Source: Kappaphycus alvarezii
Taxonomy: Eukaryota; Rhodophyta; Florideophyceae; Gigartinales; Solieriaceae
DNA: 64,000 bases
Direction: 5' to 3'
Assembly: GCA_002205965.3 (NCBI GenBank)
Contig: NADL03000748.1
Span: forward strand, 1,736,001 to 1,800,000
A program made the translations under genes and the position numbers. Position 1 is the stretch's first letter. The number at the start of each line of letters is the position of its first letter. Below the pieces are notes generated by a model, which was given only the letters and a program-made list of their open reading frames with translations, was not told where the DNA came from and searched no databases. Of the stretch, positions 42,311 to 56,260 are shown one piece after another.

Positions 42311-45300
42311 TAAAACTACAGACGTGGCTGGGGTTGGAGTATAGCGACGGAAAAGTTGTGGCAATTGAATGAATAGGAGAAAAAAATATAAAATCAAGAT
42401 CTATTTCTGAGATACATCATCACTCGGTTGACTTTTATTGGACTTTTTAGGTAAAATAAAGGGAAAAAAGGGTTTTCAAGGTATAGAGCATTACAACAAG
42501 GAGAATTTCAAGTCGAAAGGTAATTAGAGATTGAAATTGACTAACTTAGTGTAATGTAGGGGCATGTGTAGTTAGGGCCCATTTTTGGCTCAATTTTTCA
42601 ACGTTATTTGCATATTAAATTCGTAATTTGAGGGCCAAAAAACATTCGCATGTTCTCATATAACCCAAATAACCAGCAGGATTTCAGATTTGTTCATCAA
42701 ATCCAAAACTATAATTTCACTGGCTTAGCATACTATTTACACGTGTGGATGATTTCTACCCATCAAATTCTCAAAACATGGTGCGTCAACTTACTTTTAA
42801 GGTAAATGGTAATGTGATTTAAGCTTATTGTGCGGCGCTTTATTGCAATAATTCAACGAAAAAGTATTGAATGATGTTTTTATTGTGTAAGTTTAGAAAT
42901 TTCTTTTGTAGCTCGTTTTATACACGTGAAAGACCCTACAATCCTCTCCTCCATCTGATAAGATGGAGACAGGCTCAAACTTCATAGTTCAGTTGAATCT
43001 GTATATTTTCCTAGTCGACTGGATAAAGATTTTAACTGAAATGAATCAGATTTAACCCGCCAATATGAGTAGAATTTTCAGTCTGTTCAAAAATTTCACT
43101 CTCTTCTTAAAGTAGATTGCGTACCTTCATTATTCATCTGATTACATTGCACATAAATTATGTATTCCATCAACAGTTTTATAAATACTGTGTGCAATTA
43201 TCGCATCTCACATTTTTGAGCTACTGTGTAGGTATATGTCGATTAGGCGTTTTTAATTTTGAGATATACTTATCCAGAAAACCTGGCTCTTTTTAAATCC
43301 TTCTTAACCTTCTTTCTACAAGAGTCACAATAATGCTAGCGTCAAATGCATTATTTTTGGTGGTTTCACCAGGGTTAGAAAAAATTGATAAATAAAAGAT
43401 GAAATATCAGGGTCTTAATTAATTGTTCCGGAGACAGAACATATTTACCGGGAGCAGAAATTGGCCACCAATATTATGTTCCCAAAATAAAATGCATTTC
43501 TTTTGGCGCTCGAAAAATACTAATACAGTCGCAAAATAATTTCAGTCGTCATGGTGCCTACACATTTCTTTTTCGCGACACACAGGGCTGGGAGATTCGC
43601 AGATGATTTTCAAAATCAGCTTTTTATTGCTATTTCCACTTCAGCAAGGGAGTTACTTTATCTGCATTTGTCTATTTGTCTTCCAGATGGATAATTTTCT
43701 GAAATTGATCGCCAAGGAAGTACGTCAAATTAAAAATGAAATTCTCATGCTTTTCGGGCTTCTTATTTTCGATAATATTCGATTATCTGCTTTACAGTTA
43801 CAATTACATCTGTCGCGAAGCCTAAATACGAAGAATAATGCTCTGCTCTTACTGCAAAATATAATTTATAGTCGTTTCTAAATGTAGGTATCTTTCTTCC
43901 CTAAAAAGCAAGTGAAATATAGAATTCAATAGGAAAAGCGCATTTGCAAATATCTGAAGTAATTCTATCCTTTTCGGGTCTTATATCTGAATAAATTCCA
44001 TGGCTTCGCTTATATCATGATCAGATGTATAAAGGTATAAATAGAAAATGTTTAGCTCAAGCCCTACCCCTCCGTATCACGGCTATTTTCACCGGGAGCT
44101 TACAGTGCTTCAAATACTTCAGTGGATAAGAATAACTAATTCATTATTGGTTAGGCTTATTAATATGAAAATTTTAGCCCTGACTAAAACAGATCACGGT
44201 GGCCCTTCTTTCCATTTTCTCAAATCTCTACTTGTACATATCTTAGATAGTGCGGGACTCCTAACCATTGATTTTTGTTTGAATTACGTCCAGAATGAGA
44301 TTTTTGAGTACTGTACATACAAGCAAGCACATTATGATCAATTACTCCCCGGTTTCAAATTAAAATAAAGTTTTGTTTTAAATTACAGTGTAAGGATATT
44401 TTTCAAATATCACACATTATAATAGATCTATATTTTTCTAGATAAGAAGAAATATGGTATAAAATAAAATTTAATACTACAATATAGACATTCAAGCATA
44501 AATTGGATCATAAATATAGTTAGTTGAGTAGCATTTCCAAATTTCATTTGCTTAGTTTTGCATAAAGGTTGAAAGTTTTCATATATGGGTCCAATTATTT
44601 GATCTAGGGAATTATAAATCAAATTCGTATTCTTTAAACGAGATATGCTAATGAAACGTACCATGTTAGGCAAGAAAGAATTTTCTATGCACTTTCATCA
44701 TGATATATGCAGTTCTTTGTAAAAATAGAGTAGTATTTGGTCTTATCTCTCTAATTTTCCATTTGAATTCAGAAACAATAATATGTATGTTTCTACTGCA
44801 TTTCTTGCCGAATCTTGCCAGTGAGCTGTAAATTGAAGGTTGCTTCCAGTATGAATATATTTTGCTTTGTCCCAATACAATATTTGACTTTCTACTACCC
44901 TGAATAATTAAAAAACGTTCCACCGTAATAATAAACTATAATAAAATTTGCGTAGTTTACAATAGTAGTATACTCAACTTGAAGAAGAGACAATGCTTCG
45001 AATGTTACAATCAACTTTTCGTTACAATGATATTTATACATACTTACACATGTTGTTATTGCGCAATTATCAGTCACACACAATAAGCCATTTTTCATCC
45101 GCTGTTTCGTTTAATTCATATATACAGTACATGTTGTGCGTCCGAATGTTTCCTCGAAAATCTCCTCTATTTTCTCTAAAAAGTTTTATTCTACTTCTAC
45201 GCTGCTAGAACTAACTGTCATTTAGTTTAATCGAATTCTGTCGTTCTGTAAGGATTGCTGAGAAAGAACTCAGCAAGGTAAGTAAACTTACGGAGTTATG

Positions 45301-48300
45301 GAAGAAATTTAGTGTCAGATAGGCGTATGAGGCCTGTGTGAAGGACGAGAGTTTGAAGATGATGCGAGACGTTTTACTGAGATATTAAGTCGTGATTGGG
45401 GACCCAATTACGAGATGGCCATGATAGATATATAGGCCACAGTTGGGTCGAAAATGAATAGCCAAATGCAACATGAATATGTATAACAGTGAGTATGACA
45501 CGTAAAAGATGTAACTGAAGGAATGAAAAAGCGCGACATCGACAAATTCCATGCCAAACTTCGATTTCTCAGCTCAAGTTCATTAATATACAATATATGT
45601 GCTACACTACCGCTCTTCTCTCTTTAGTGTGCCAGAAAAATGTAGCTGTTTTGAAAACGGAAAGAAAATCTCAAATCTATGGTTAATCAAATCGCTCACA
45701 ATAATCCTGAATGGTGCGTTTTTAGTCAGACTTGTACTTTACTACCTCTCATTGTAATTAATTTATTACAAAACGCCTGCAGCGGCGTGGATACAACAGG
45801 TTATATCTTCCAATCACAAAAATAACCCCAAAATTCTTCTAGCTACGTTCTTGTGGCTTTCATGAATCATTCTTACATTCAGCGGTCCGGTAGTAAAGTT
45901 TTCAAAATGAATTTCAGGTTCAAATATCGGAGTTCATATCGCGCGTGTTGTTCAAGATCTAGAAAAGTTCTATTCTGAACATGATACGATCATTATTCTT
46001 TGAAATTTTAATACCGCTAAAATAGCATTTTTGCTAGACTCATGCTTAAAAGCTTCCTCTTTAATAATAAAAAATCCAATACTTTCTTCATTATTGAATT
46101 TCTAGCCTCGTATCATATTAAAGAAATCAAGTTATTCCTCTGATCATGTTCCCTTTCGGAAGAAGCCATTCGCAAAAGTTCTGTTCCATCAGTGCGCTCT
46201 GTTCATACAGGAGAGTTTGTTCGGTTCCGTCCAAGCTAAACATATTATAAAAACAATGTTGCTAAAATTCGTAACAGAAACCTCTAATTATAAGTTTTGT
46301 AATACATCCATGTTTACTAAAGAAGAAAGATGAAATATATAACAAAAATCAGCCAGTTGTGCCCTGAATAGTTAAGCATAGTAGGTGTAAGCGTGAAATA
46401 TAGGAGATATACAATGTGTTTATAAAACCCTACAAGACAGAGTGAAGACCAGCCATCAGGCTTGCAGCATTGGAAAAAATGATACCCGTGGCGGGTGCTC
46501 GTGAGTAAGGAGTTCTTTTACTCCCTAAGTCCCTGTTTTTCTTACTCCAACTCTGCCGACGAAGTTGTTCATCAGCGCGTATGCGTCCGTTGCTAACTTC
46601 AAATAGTGGAGATTGGGTTTCGAACAAGCGAACATCTGCCATAATTCGCAATCAAGGAATTGCACCTTCTAGTTTTGGTTTTCTGCTATATGTAGAGACT
46701 GCAGAGGGTTAAAGGTGCCCATTTTTCTACAGCAGGGGGTTAAAGGGGTGATAAGAGTGAATTAGAAAATTTTCGTGTTGCGACTATCCCCTGTTATACT
46801 GACGTCGGGTCTGCAACGGTGAAGGCATTCCAATTTTTCAAGGACTAGATTTAAAGCTGTCTCTTTCAAATATTAAACCTTTAGGATTATCTGAAAATCG
46901 TGAAAATGCGCCCTTTTAGTTCTGTACAAACAATGCAGGAGATTTTCGTTGAAATGATAAATTTCAGGGAGGCCACATTTCGGGCATGGTGCGTCCGAAA
47001 GGAACAGTGGAATTTGAATACCATATTGGGGAGAAAAGGGGACTCATTATCCATAACAGTTCAGCTCACTGATAAAAAAAAACATCTTTTATGTTATTTT
47101 GCATGTACTCGATGTTTGACAATACCTTAACCACTACCATGATTTGAGATATATTGGTAGTAACATAAACAAATAATTACGGTCTTTTGTTCCTTATTCT
47201 GCTCCCTCAATCCTATATCCGGTTCACAAACTCTTTCAAAGTTGGATACTGATTACGTACAGTATTCATTTGCGAACGTTGGGTATGATATAGGCCTTTA
47301 TTAGTGGTGTAACATTGAGTATTTCACTAGGGATTTTCATTATCTCATGTTAATTAGTAGAGAAAAATGGGTTTTTTTTAATGTGGGAGCTTTGAAGGCT
47401 GATAGTCAAGGAAATTTGCGACGAATGCGTTATGAAACGAAGGAGATAGCGGAAGTCTATATCCATCTAGAACAATGTCCGGAGACCAAGCAATAAAAAT
47501 GCCGCGTTAGAAGGAACGACTAATTTTTCGTGCCGTTTTCAAAAAAATTAATGTCTTCCTCGATAAATGCTTGATGGCTCTGTTCGGGACAGCACTTAAA
47601 AGCCCCGAGAAATCTGCAAAAGCTTCCGGATGCTATCCCCTAGAATGGAGATTGGAACGGGGAGCTGAGTTTCCCTATCAGGAGATGCAGAGTTGAAACT
47701 TTGGTGCCTTCTGTGCTTGTCTGACATGGCGGTGCGAAGATTACTGAGAGGGTTGAAGATTCGAGTCATGCAGTCGGAGGGGCCAGTGGGTCGAGTAACT
47801 TGATGTCGTAATAGTTTGTGCTACCTGTTACACCTGCCGTCGTTTTGATACCTGGCCTTGTCCTATGGAATGTCGCAACTCAAAGCTTTATGAAGGGTTG
47901 ATTTGCCGTGCTACCAATGTGGCTTCATAGATAGGACAGTTCGTTGTGTATTACTTGAAAGCTACTTTGAAAAAGAAAATATTCCTTTTCCAAGGAATTT
48001 GAGTTTTACTTTCCCCGAAAATACATTCTTTTTCTGTTAAAATTGAGTCTCAGTGTGGTGTGGATCGATGTATCCCGCCGGACTTCAGAAGGTCGGCTTC
48101 GATAGGCTGCTTCAATACTGCCGCTAATTATTACAAAACTGTAGTTAATGAATGAAATAAATATTTACTTTGACACGTTGTTCATCTTTAAGACTCGGCA
48201 TTCTCCGGCAGCGGCTGTAGATGTTGATGGGAATCAGGATAATGAAATTTCGCGGGCGGGGTAGGTGGGGTCCTCCGTGCTTGCTAAGCTTGCAGTTTTC

Positions 48301-48389
48301 AGAAAGCTGCTGCCTTGCGTCGCCGTCAGCGATGCGCAAAGATGTGACTAGTAATTTCCATCTTGTTCCTGACAGAGATTTAGTGAGGA
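42311..48389. other. Long AT-rich stretch without a supported gene
   Basis: About 6 kb of AT-rich sequence has only short frames (the longest are 92 and 106 codons at 43,603 and 44,048), none with a recognisable domain. It may be very old transposon sequence or a gene desert. A short direct duplication (GGGTTAAAGG) occurs at 46,705 and 46,738. Confidence 0.5.
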
Positions 48390-49061
48390 GTTATGCTAGC
48401 ATTTAAGCGGTGGGCACATGCTCAATGCGAAGGTTTTTGGACTTGTACTTGGATAAATTGGTTTCCGAGGTCTACTTTTTATATCTTCTGATCGGACCGG
48501 ATTTTTTGCAATGCAGATGGCAGATTAGTTGTCGATAAAAAGTGTGTTGGGGCCTTGGGGTAGGAATTGGATTCGTTGCAGGAGGTGGTAGAGCCAAAGA
48601 GTAATTTTTGCTCCACTGGAGGCTGAGATATATTTTATCCTACATATTTGATATGCACGTACTTTTTGCTTGGATGGGCTCCAAGAGATGGCCGTGCCGT
48701 TGGACAGATGTACGGAGCCAGATATTGAGCGGCGATCCGTCAAGTTTAATTGGAAGTCTGCATCGGAATAAGAAGTAAATTTGGGGTGTGGGAAGGATGA
48801 AACTAGATGTAAGCGGGGGGGATTGACGAAGTGGGAGAGTAGATTGGCGTATTTGCCGTATTTGGAAACCAATAGATCTCCATGCTTGATGGTGGGGCGG
48901 AGGTATCGGAGTAACCGTTTGAGAGATTCCCAGCGCTGTAATGGTGGTGCTAAAGCTGCAGTCGCTAGGCGCGTGAAGATGAATGAATATCCTGGGCGGA
49001 TTAAACCTATTTTGCAGCGTATTTTGCCGATTATGAGGTCCAACGAATCTCCCGCTATCAC
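48390..49061 (-). pseudogene. Copia RT end and RNase H fragment (another family)
   Basis: The minus-strand frame from 49,061 holds GYSFIFTRLATAALAPPLQR, WESLKRLLRYLRPTIKHGDL, SYSDADFQLNLTDRRSISGS, VHLSNGTAISWSPSKQK and IKYISASSGAKITLWLYHLL, ending FIDN. After a shift, 48,500-48,390 reads SKNLRIEHVPTA and LLTKSL. These are the copia RNase H blocks (S-D-A-D ... S-K-Q-K ... E-A-E-Y-like ... L-L-T-K). The catalytic Glu/Tyr block is changed (IKYISAS). It differs from the other three copia copies. Confidence 0.75.
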
Positions 49062-52000
49062 TCCTTCAACCTTTACGACTGGTCTCTTTCAATATTTGTT
49101 TCGCCTCGCTTGGTGCTCGGGCCGTGCTGAGCTTGGGCGCAGAGACATTAATGCCAGGATGGTATTACAGATTGCCCGTCCTCGCTTCGGAGCCCTCGTG
49201 GTGACGATTTTGTTTTTTGCCGCTCTGGAGGGACTTCCATCCCTCGTCCCCACCGCACGTTGAGTCGATCTGGGAAAATCGTGTAAGGAAGTTTTTCCTC
49301 CTTGATCAGACTTAGCAATGCTCTCCGTACCCTTCCGCAATCAACCAGTGCTGTACTCATCACAGCAAGCGAGGGGTCCTATCTGTTGTTGTCACACAGA
49401 TGTTACTCAAGATCGCTCATTTCGAGAACTCGTCGCCGTCATTGTCGCTTCCTGTAAGAACTTCGCTTACACCGGGAATTTTTCAACCCGCTGATTTCTT
49501 CGCCTGCCTAGATTTCAGGAGGGGGGTTTTCTTCAACCCCTTTTGCTGGAATAGGCATCGATCAAGCCCTTGCAAAGTTGTGTTTGTTTAGCAGGTCACC
49601 GGTTGTCGCATTAAAACTTGTTCTTCCGATTATTTTCTAGTATCGGTTTGGTTCTAGTAATTGACTTTTCTCTATTTCCGTGGGTATTTTTGCGTTTTCG
49701 AGGTATGGTAGAGCGCTAGTTGCTTAAGAGTTGGTCGGTCGGAGTGGTAGGTGATGTGCTCATAAGCTGTAATCAAAACCGATTTATCCCTACAGATGTC
49801 GGGAAATTACAGTCAAGAGGTTTCTCTCATACTTTCTGTAACCATTACCTTACAGTAATGGTTAAAGGGAATCAAGATTGCTTTTGACATTTTTTCATCT
49901 TTCAGACCTTGAACACTCAGACAGCGGCCGCAGGCTTTGATTGAAATCACGACACTCTGGACTACTGAATGCTTATTTACCGCTTTTAAAAGGCAAATTG
50001 AAAATAATTAGTGAACCGAAAGGGTCTAAATGAGTTTTCTTTATTGTCAATTGAGCTTTTAACTGAAACAGATTTATTTAGCGGAATGATCGAAAAATTC
50101 TGGTTGAATTTGACAAGGGGGATTTGACGTGGCTGTGATCTGCAACTTTCAGCAATTAACGCTGCCATGGTTGCATCTAGGCTGTATTTGCATCTTTTCT
50201 ACTATAAGCAACTCGAGATAAAGCCATGTAGGTGGCACCTTTCCGTTGCTTAAGGACTTAAAACATCCGCCGCAACTTCCACAGTGTGACAATATTTCCA
50301 CCGCATCCATATAAATATTGGGATTATTACACAAAACAGTTTGTCAAGATTCGGGTTGCTAAATTGGCTGTCAACCGATCTCTCGGTCTTCTACAGAAAT
50401 TTACCCGAGAAGGTTCTAGCAATAATTTCATGTCACAAAGACGGGCCAAAGGGCCCGCGACGGTTCGGAAGCGCAGATGCGCACCCGAAACCACTCTATC
50501 TGAAGAGAATGGACCCCGAAAGCTGTCAAGACTCGTGACAAGTGAAATTTCCTCAACTATTAGCGTGGTTTTGGCTGGGACGCTAGCACCCTAACAATAT
50601 CATGAAATAGTCTGGTCTAAATTTTACTCACCTAACTCTCTTGGCCTCACGATCTCTTTCGAGGAGGCTACTGACTACGCATTAGAACGCGACCGCATGG
50701 TAAGGTTTACGCCATGTTCTAGTAGGATTAAGTTTATTTTTTGATTAAACGTTTTTTGTTTTTATCAAATTGTTTCATTCATGGCCCGAATGAAAGAAAG
50801 TGAATCATTCTTTACTCATGACGTTACTGAAGTGTACACTGACTGACCAGTGGCAACAAACTTTACGGCGTTAAATCAAGGGCACAATGCAAGAACCGAC
50901 CATTTAGCTGGCTAGATGCTAACTGGATTATGTACGTCGGCCACGTGCACAGGTTTGCATAGCATGTTTCCATTCGCCAGAGGCGACAAGATCTTTTAAA
51001 TAATGCGCCGATATGTTCTAGTTCGGATAACTCCAACTGATGTATGGAGCTTCTCAGAGATATGCTGAGGAGATACTATATGAAGGTGTAGATGTGAACC
51101 ATACGGTTAGATCCTCAGCAATTAGGCAGTTAGTCAGTCATTTTACAATTCAGATATATTATGAGCAAAAAATCATTCGCAAATCATTACAGGCCAAAAT
51201 ATACGATGAAAATTCTGACTGAACGTGAGTTCGATTTTTCGTTCTCGGGTCCGACAATATTTTTGCACTTGTTTCCTAGAAATATTTTTTTACTCTCTGA
51301 CACACCAAACCAAGACAGAATTTCACTGTCAGGTAGAACTACAGAGGCACGTTGGGGGTGAAAACCAGGGTGCAGTAGGCGAGGAAAGAGAGAGGCATGA
51401 CTCGGCTTCGCAACGAGGTCGTGAGATTACTGACCCTGTTCAGATACTTTCGGCTGCAGGAGTCATCTGCTGTAAGCACTGAGGTTACAGTAACGCGTAT
51501 GTATCGACTTGGCGACTGGAGCTGGCCTCGTTCCCTATTCATAGCTTTCGTTTCATCTGCATAAACGAAAGCGTTTATAGACGACGAATAGTCTCTCAGA
51601 CAGTGTACATTTTGTGAAATGATTGGAAAAAGATGTGTTATGAGAGGGATTGAATGTGGTATGATGTACAATCAATCTAAGTCTGGTTTTCACGGCTGCA
51701 TCTGCTTACTGTAAGCAAATTGGATGATGTCCACGTAAACACCGCGTCGCTATACTCCCTGTCACTGATTCATCTGTTTATGGTAAGAGACTATGGTAAG
51801 AGACTCTGATGAAGGCCATGTAAAAAATTTACCGCTTGCGCAAAGAGACATGTAGTATGATCAAAACCGGTTTAACAGCGCTATATAGCCATCAACTTAG
51901 AAACCTTGGCTGAAAATTTTGTTCCTCAAGTCTCCGCTTGTTCTCCTGCCCCGCCCTCCATTGATACTTCACAGCCCAATCACATGCTGTCCTTTGTTCT

Positions 52001-52584
52001 TGATTATGTTATGATTTTGCTTGGTTATGATATGATATTTCATGATTTCTGTGTCTCGCAAATTCAGCAATGGTTGGAATTATTGATTTTGTTCTGGTCA
52101 AAGGATCAAAAAGCATAATCGATCACGGGCGGAAGTCCGGTGTTGCCCTCCAAACAACTCTTACAACGCGAGTACACCGAACCCAAAGAGTTTACCTGGC
52201 TTAGCACTCCCGGTGTACGCATGATGGAATAAATGGAACCTGACAAGGACTTTAGCGTCTAGAGAAGCATGCCAATAACCTCATATTATTACATAACTAC
52301 GTTGTTCTCTGTCTCCGCAGCCCACTCACCTTCACGCTTGAAAACCCTCCTTTCTTTGTGTGCCTCCCCAGAATGACCATTGCTGGCAACCTAAATTCAC
52401 TCGAATTAATTTATGTTGACATATAACGGAAGTATTCACACTACACCCATTAGGGGACTATCCACGGTAGAAGAACCAAGCTCCCATAGCCGCCGTACAG
52501 CAGCATCCGGATAGTCAAATGGTAGATGCATTTTTAACACTATCATTACTAGTTCTGCGTCAGACGAACGTCTGAAACAAAGGT
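49062..52584. other. No supported gene
   Basis: This mixed sequence holds several 60-110-codon frames on both strands, for example 50,286-50,594 and 51,225-51,482, none recognised. A short hairpin (AACCATTAC/GTAATGGTT) lies at 49,837-49,863, and a 13-bp direct duplication (TATGGTAAGAGAC) at about 51,779 and 51,792. Confidence 0.45.
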
Positions 52585-53208
52585 TCAAATCAGTCCCAAA
52601 GATTGAAGTAGGTCAATTGCACAAGTCATCCCTGATATATGCAATGCGTACTTAGTTACTGTATCCCTGTTGCTGTTAGCCTTCACCAATGTGTAGTATG
52701 TTTTGTTTTGAGAATTTGTTTTTATTTCTCGAATCGATTTATCCGCATAAGTAATTAGTATCGCTCCTAATATCAATTGCACAGTAGGTAGGATTGAGCT
52801 AGAGATTGAGGAGACGACGCAGAATTTGCTTGGCGACTGATATACCTGGAAAATGGAGGTTCTCTGGAACCAACTCGCTGTGGCATTGAGATCCGCCAAA
52901 AACCCTTCCAGCGGGGGGATATTTGTGATGAATGGGGTAGTTTACTTAATTTTCTTGATATCAGGAATCGCAGATTTGGATAGCCACTTACGTGCCCTGA
53001 GAATGTAGATTCTGTGGAAAGTATAAACTTTCAAGTTGTGGCCTTGGGTGTGGCTCAAAACCCCTTCCAACAAACAATTCGGGTTATTCTGGACTAGTCT
53101 CGCCGCGTGACGAGCAAACTATGGTTGACGCGCATCAGCAATAGGAACTGCTGCCTGTGCGGCAATGCCAGTCCAGACCTGGTTGGCGAAGTCCCGAGCA
53201 GTTGGGTG
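52585..53208. other. Unassigned; possibly the 3' end of the LINE
   Basis: Minus-strand translation just past the endonuclease shows patches such as FARHAARLVQNNPNCLLEGV and a 104-codon frame at 52,585-52,899 with two hydrophobic stretches. These could be the LINE's C-terminal tail and 3' end, but I find no poly-A or simple repeat to mark the end. Confidence 0.35.
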
Positions 53209-55260
53209 TCAGCTCACCAACGTAGAGAGTGGAAGGGCAATGAAGCGATGACCAGGACCCTTTGAACGTGTCAAGACGGTCAAGCGAGTGTCCTTGCCAA
53301 GGCGACTACGATTAAGGGGCTTGAGTGGGCACTGGGTTGGGGGGAGGAGACGGGCGGGGCTCAAGGGATGGATGACAGTTACGTCATAATAGTTCATACC
53401 CCCGTTTCTCCAAGCGCTTTGATGTCCGGGCGAACTGCATGGCCGCGTTGTCGGGGCTCGAGGACAGGGTGTCGGGCGGCCTTGGAGAGGTCTGCTGCAA
53501 ATAACTGTGTTTGCAAGTCGTACCACCAGCGGGTGTATCCGTTCGAATAGCACGGCGCATGGTCACCGTGTTGATCCCGAGTGTCTTGCATCCCTCCTTT
53601 TGGCATTTTGAAGCGGAAGGAAACAGTGGTACCCTGCAATAGAATAGCAAACACGTCTTGTAATAGCGGTTCGAGATGTAGGTGCCTATGCCTGGAGCCG
53701 GTTGGCATGAAACCCAATCCTTGCAACCATCCACTGACAACGAGGCTCGGAAGGCTACGGTCCTCTCATACCCCTTTGGCATGGAGTCAAAGGCCTTTCC
53801 CTCAACTGGGTGAGCGAGTTGCCCTTGCCCACACCGCTGCCTTGATCCGATAGCCATGAACTGGATAAGCGTCTTGTGTGCCACTTGTGTCTTCCACTCA
53901 TCATGTGCACGAATTGCGGATGTGTAAGATTAGAGAGCAGTGTTCGGTAGTACAGGTGGAATGGTATAGCACGGGGCACGCGTGAGGGATACGGAGGAAA
54001 GGAAGGCAGCAGCCGCAGTGAGCTTATCGGAGCGCAGCCCGTTGTCAAATGTTGGCTTGCTGGGCCTAAAGTGCGCAATTTGTAGTTCCCAAAAGTGTCG
54101 GCGTCCAGACCCCACCTATCAACCCCCGCAGCGTGCCTTCAACAGCGGTGTCAATTTCAGTCGCTCCCTTGAAAGTGGAATGAGGAGGAGCTACACGTGA
54201 GAGATAGTTGATCCGACATACAGAAAAGCAGGTTCGCAGTAGGCGGAGAGCGTCATGGGTATCCTCCAGGGTTGACAGGGATTTTGGGAGAGGCCGTAAC
54301 GAGGTGACGTGCTTTGAGAACTCGGGATCCATGAATATGTCCGACCTGATGGGTTCGTAGAGCACTGTTGTCCCGGCATCATAGTTCTGGGGAAGCTCTC
54401 ATGGGAGGGATTGCTGAACAGGTGGGGGCGGCGGTTGGCCACCAGAAGGCATACTTATCCATGCGCATGTGTAAACCCACACCGCGCACCTTCAGGGAGG
54501 ACAGGAACGATAGTGTCGTTCGAATGGCTTCATTGGTGGCAACTATATACCCATCGTCCAAGTACCGCAGCTGCGGAAATAGAGAAGGCCTCCCTGTGGC
54601 ACATTTTCCAGGTGGGTGTTGAGTTCCCGCGTCATTTTTTGCAGCTTTTTAGGTAGCTTAGTTCCCTCTCCATTACTGTGTCGGTGTACCCTTCTTGAGT
54701 AGATTGTGGTTCTCTGGAAAACCATGGGGTAGATCGGATAAATCTTCTTAGAGTAAAACACCCAAACAATTTCCTTTTTGCAGCACAAGGGATAAGAAAG
54801 GTAGACCCAGATGAACCCGTGCTTCACGCCTACCACGGTCCGGAGCATATCATCCAAACACCACAGATGACCCGGAATTATCGCTTACTTGTAATGGGCC
54901 CATGATAAGAAATCCTGGAACCTCTGCTAGGCCTTCTTCAAAAACGCGCTGCGGCTGACCGTTGAAAGCGTTTTGAAAGTCAACGGTTAACATTGCATAC
55001 TCCGTACTGTTCGCCATGCTCCTCGTAAGGTCGGCGTATAGCGTGGAAGATTGCCTCAGATCCTTCTGATGTTGATACTCCCAACTGTGTAGTTGCTGAA
55101 ATTATTTGGAAGATGTTGCAATAAAAACAATCCTTTCTGTAAAAGAGCGGCACTCTCCAAAAAACTCTGCCTTCTTCATCCTTGACCTCTGAGTTTTCAA
55201 AAATATCTCCTTCTACCAATTTCCTTTTACGAACAAAATCATGAAACGAATTTTCCCTTA
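53209..55260 (-). pseudogene. LINE-type reverse transcriptase with restriction-like endonuclease
   Basis: In order on the minus strand: ATTQLGVSTSEGSEAIFHAI at about 55,110-55,060, an N-V-D-F-x-N-A-F-N-like motif A region just after it (now NVNR then a stop), GNCLGVLL as motif B near 54,760, the catalytic RYLDDGYIVATNEAIRTTL at about 54,570-54,520, the thumb with LSTLEDTHDALRLLRTCFSV and GTLRGLIGGVWTPTLLGTT, then a Cys/His cluster (CQKEGC, GDHAPC) and GHAVRPDIKALGETG followed in another frame by NYYDVTVIHPLSPA. The R-P-D ... D-V-T-V pair behind a CCHC cluster is the restriction-like (PD-(D/E)XK) endonuclease found in some early-branching LINEs. At least five frameshifts break it. Confidence 0.75.
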
Positions 55261-55680
55261 TGAATCCAAATTCACTGTACTACTCCATTTCCATTTTATC
55301 CTTGAGGATTTTGGTCCTCTTTTTCAAAAAAGAAATCTTTCGACTTGTGATCCGCTTCGTCCTCCAAGTTCAGTTCCGATTCTTTATCAAGCAGATTTTT
55401 AGTTATTGACCTGATTCCATGCAAATTCAAAGCTGCAGCATTGCCTCACAGTTTTTATTTCGTCCGGCCGTGAAAATTTTCGAAGACGTCGCGCTATTTA
55501 AAGTGCTAAATCGACGTCGTTCAGGCAAAACCCTGGCCATCAACTACTATTTTTGCCCTTGACATGACCAGAGTCCTCCCGTCCCTCACCATTACGAAGT
55601 CATCTCGAGGCTGCCGCCCCCTCAACGCTCTGGCCTTTATGGCCAATTGAGCATACGAATATGATGATTATTGTAGAAGA
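55261..55680. other. No gene seen
   Basis: This is AT-rich, then mixed sequence between the LINE reverse transcriptase and the acidic frame; nothing is recognised. Confidence 0.4.
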
Positions 55681-56088
55681 ATGGACCGGGAACATGTTCG
55701 GGAGTGGGTCTGCCGGTACTGCTTCGAGGAGGCGTAGGGGGAGCTAGAGGAAGAGGACTCAAAAGAAGAGCTGCCAGAGGAGGAGTCTCAGGGTGAGGTG
55801 GAAGGGTCGGAAGGTGAGGAGGACTAGGTGGATCCACGGGAGCCACTAGTGTACAACAGTGGGGAGGCTGCTGTGGAAGACGGAAGGGACAGTGAGGGAG
55901 TAATCGTTATTTCTGACTCCTCTGACAGGGTTGACAAGGAGGTTGAAGACAGTGAGGAGGAATTGGAGGAACTGGATATGTGCGACGGAGCTATCGGTAA
56001 TTATAGGCTGTGCCATGTGATTTGTAGGGACTGCATTAGGAATATGGATATTTTGGAGAAATTCTTTGGCTCTGATCTCGAGGACTAA
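55681..56088 (+). pseudogene. Acidic protein tail of unknown function, two internal TAG codons
   Basis: A frame from the ATG at 55681 to TAA 56086 (136 codons) is interrupted only by TAG at 55735 and 55825. It begins VREWVCRYCFEEA, continues with a Glu-rich stretch (EEEDSKEELPEEESQGEVEG), then EGVIVISDSSDRVDKEVEDS and ends with a Cys-rich patch (NYRLCHVICRDCIRNMD). VIVISDSSD fits a SUMO-interaction motif (hydrophobic core followed by acidic and Ser residues). Glu/Asp runs can come from purine-rich DNA, but the flanking Cys-rich parts suggest real ancestry. Function unknown. Confidence 0.4.
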
Positions 56089-56260
56089 GATTGTAAGGAG
56101 TAAATCTAGACATTTATCCAGATAGTATCTGCTGCTAGTCTTTTTCGTTCACACGATTCCATTTGATGCATTTTGTGGTACTTAGTATGTTTGTTTGAGA
56201 CTTTAAGGATAGCCAAAAATTCTATAGAAGCTGAATAAACTGCTTCCTCTTGTGAAAGTT

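Noticed and set aside
43603..44368. Two frames of 92 and 106 codons in the AT-rich stretch
   Set aside because: They are rich in Leu, Phe and Ile as expected from AT-rich DNA, with no domain and no supporting neighbours.
49837..49863. Short inverted repeat AACCATTAC/GTAATGGTT
   Set aside because: Arms of about 9-10 nt occur by chance in a window of this size.
52585..52899. 104-codon frame with two hydrophobic stretches
   Set aside because: No recognisable family; it may be the decayed LINE tail, so I did not call it a gene.
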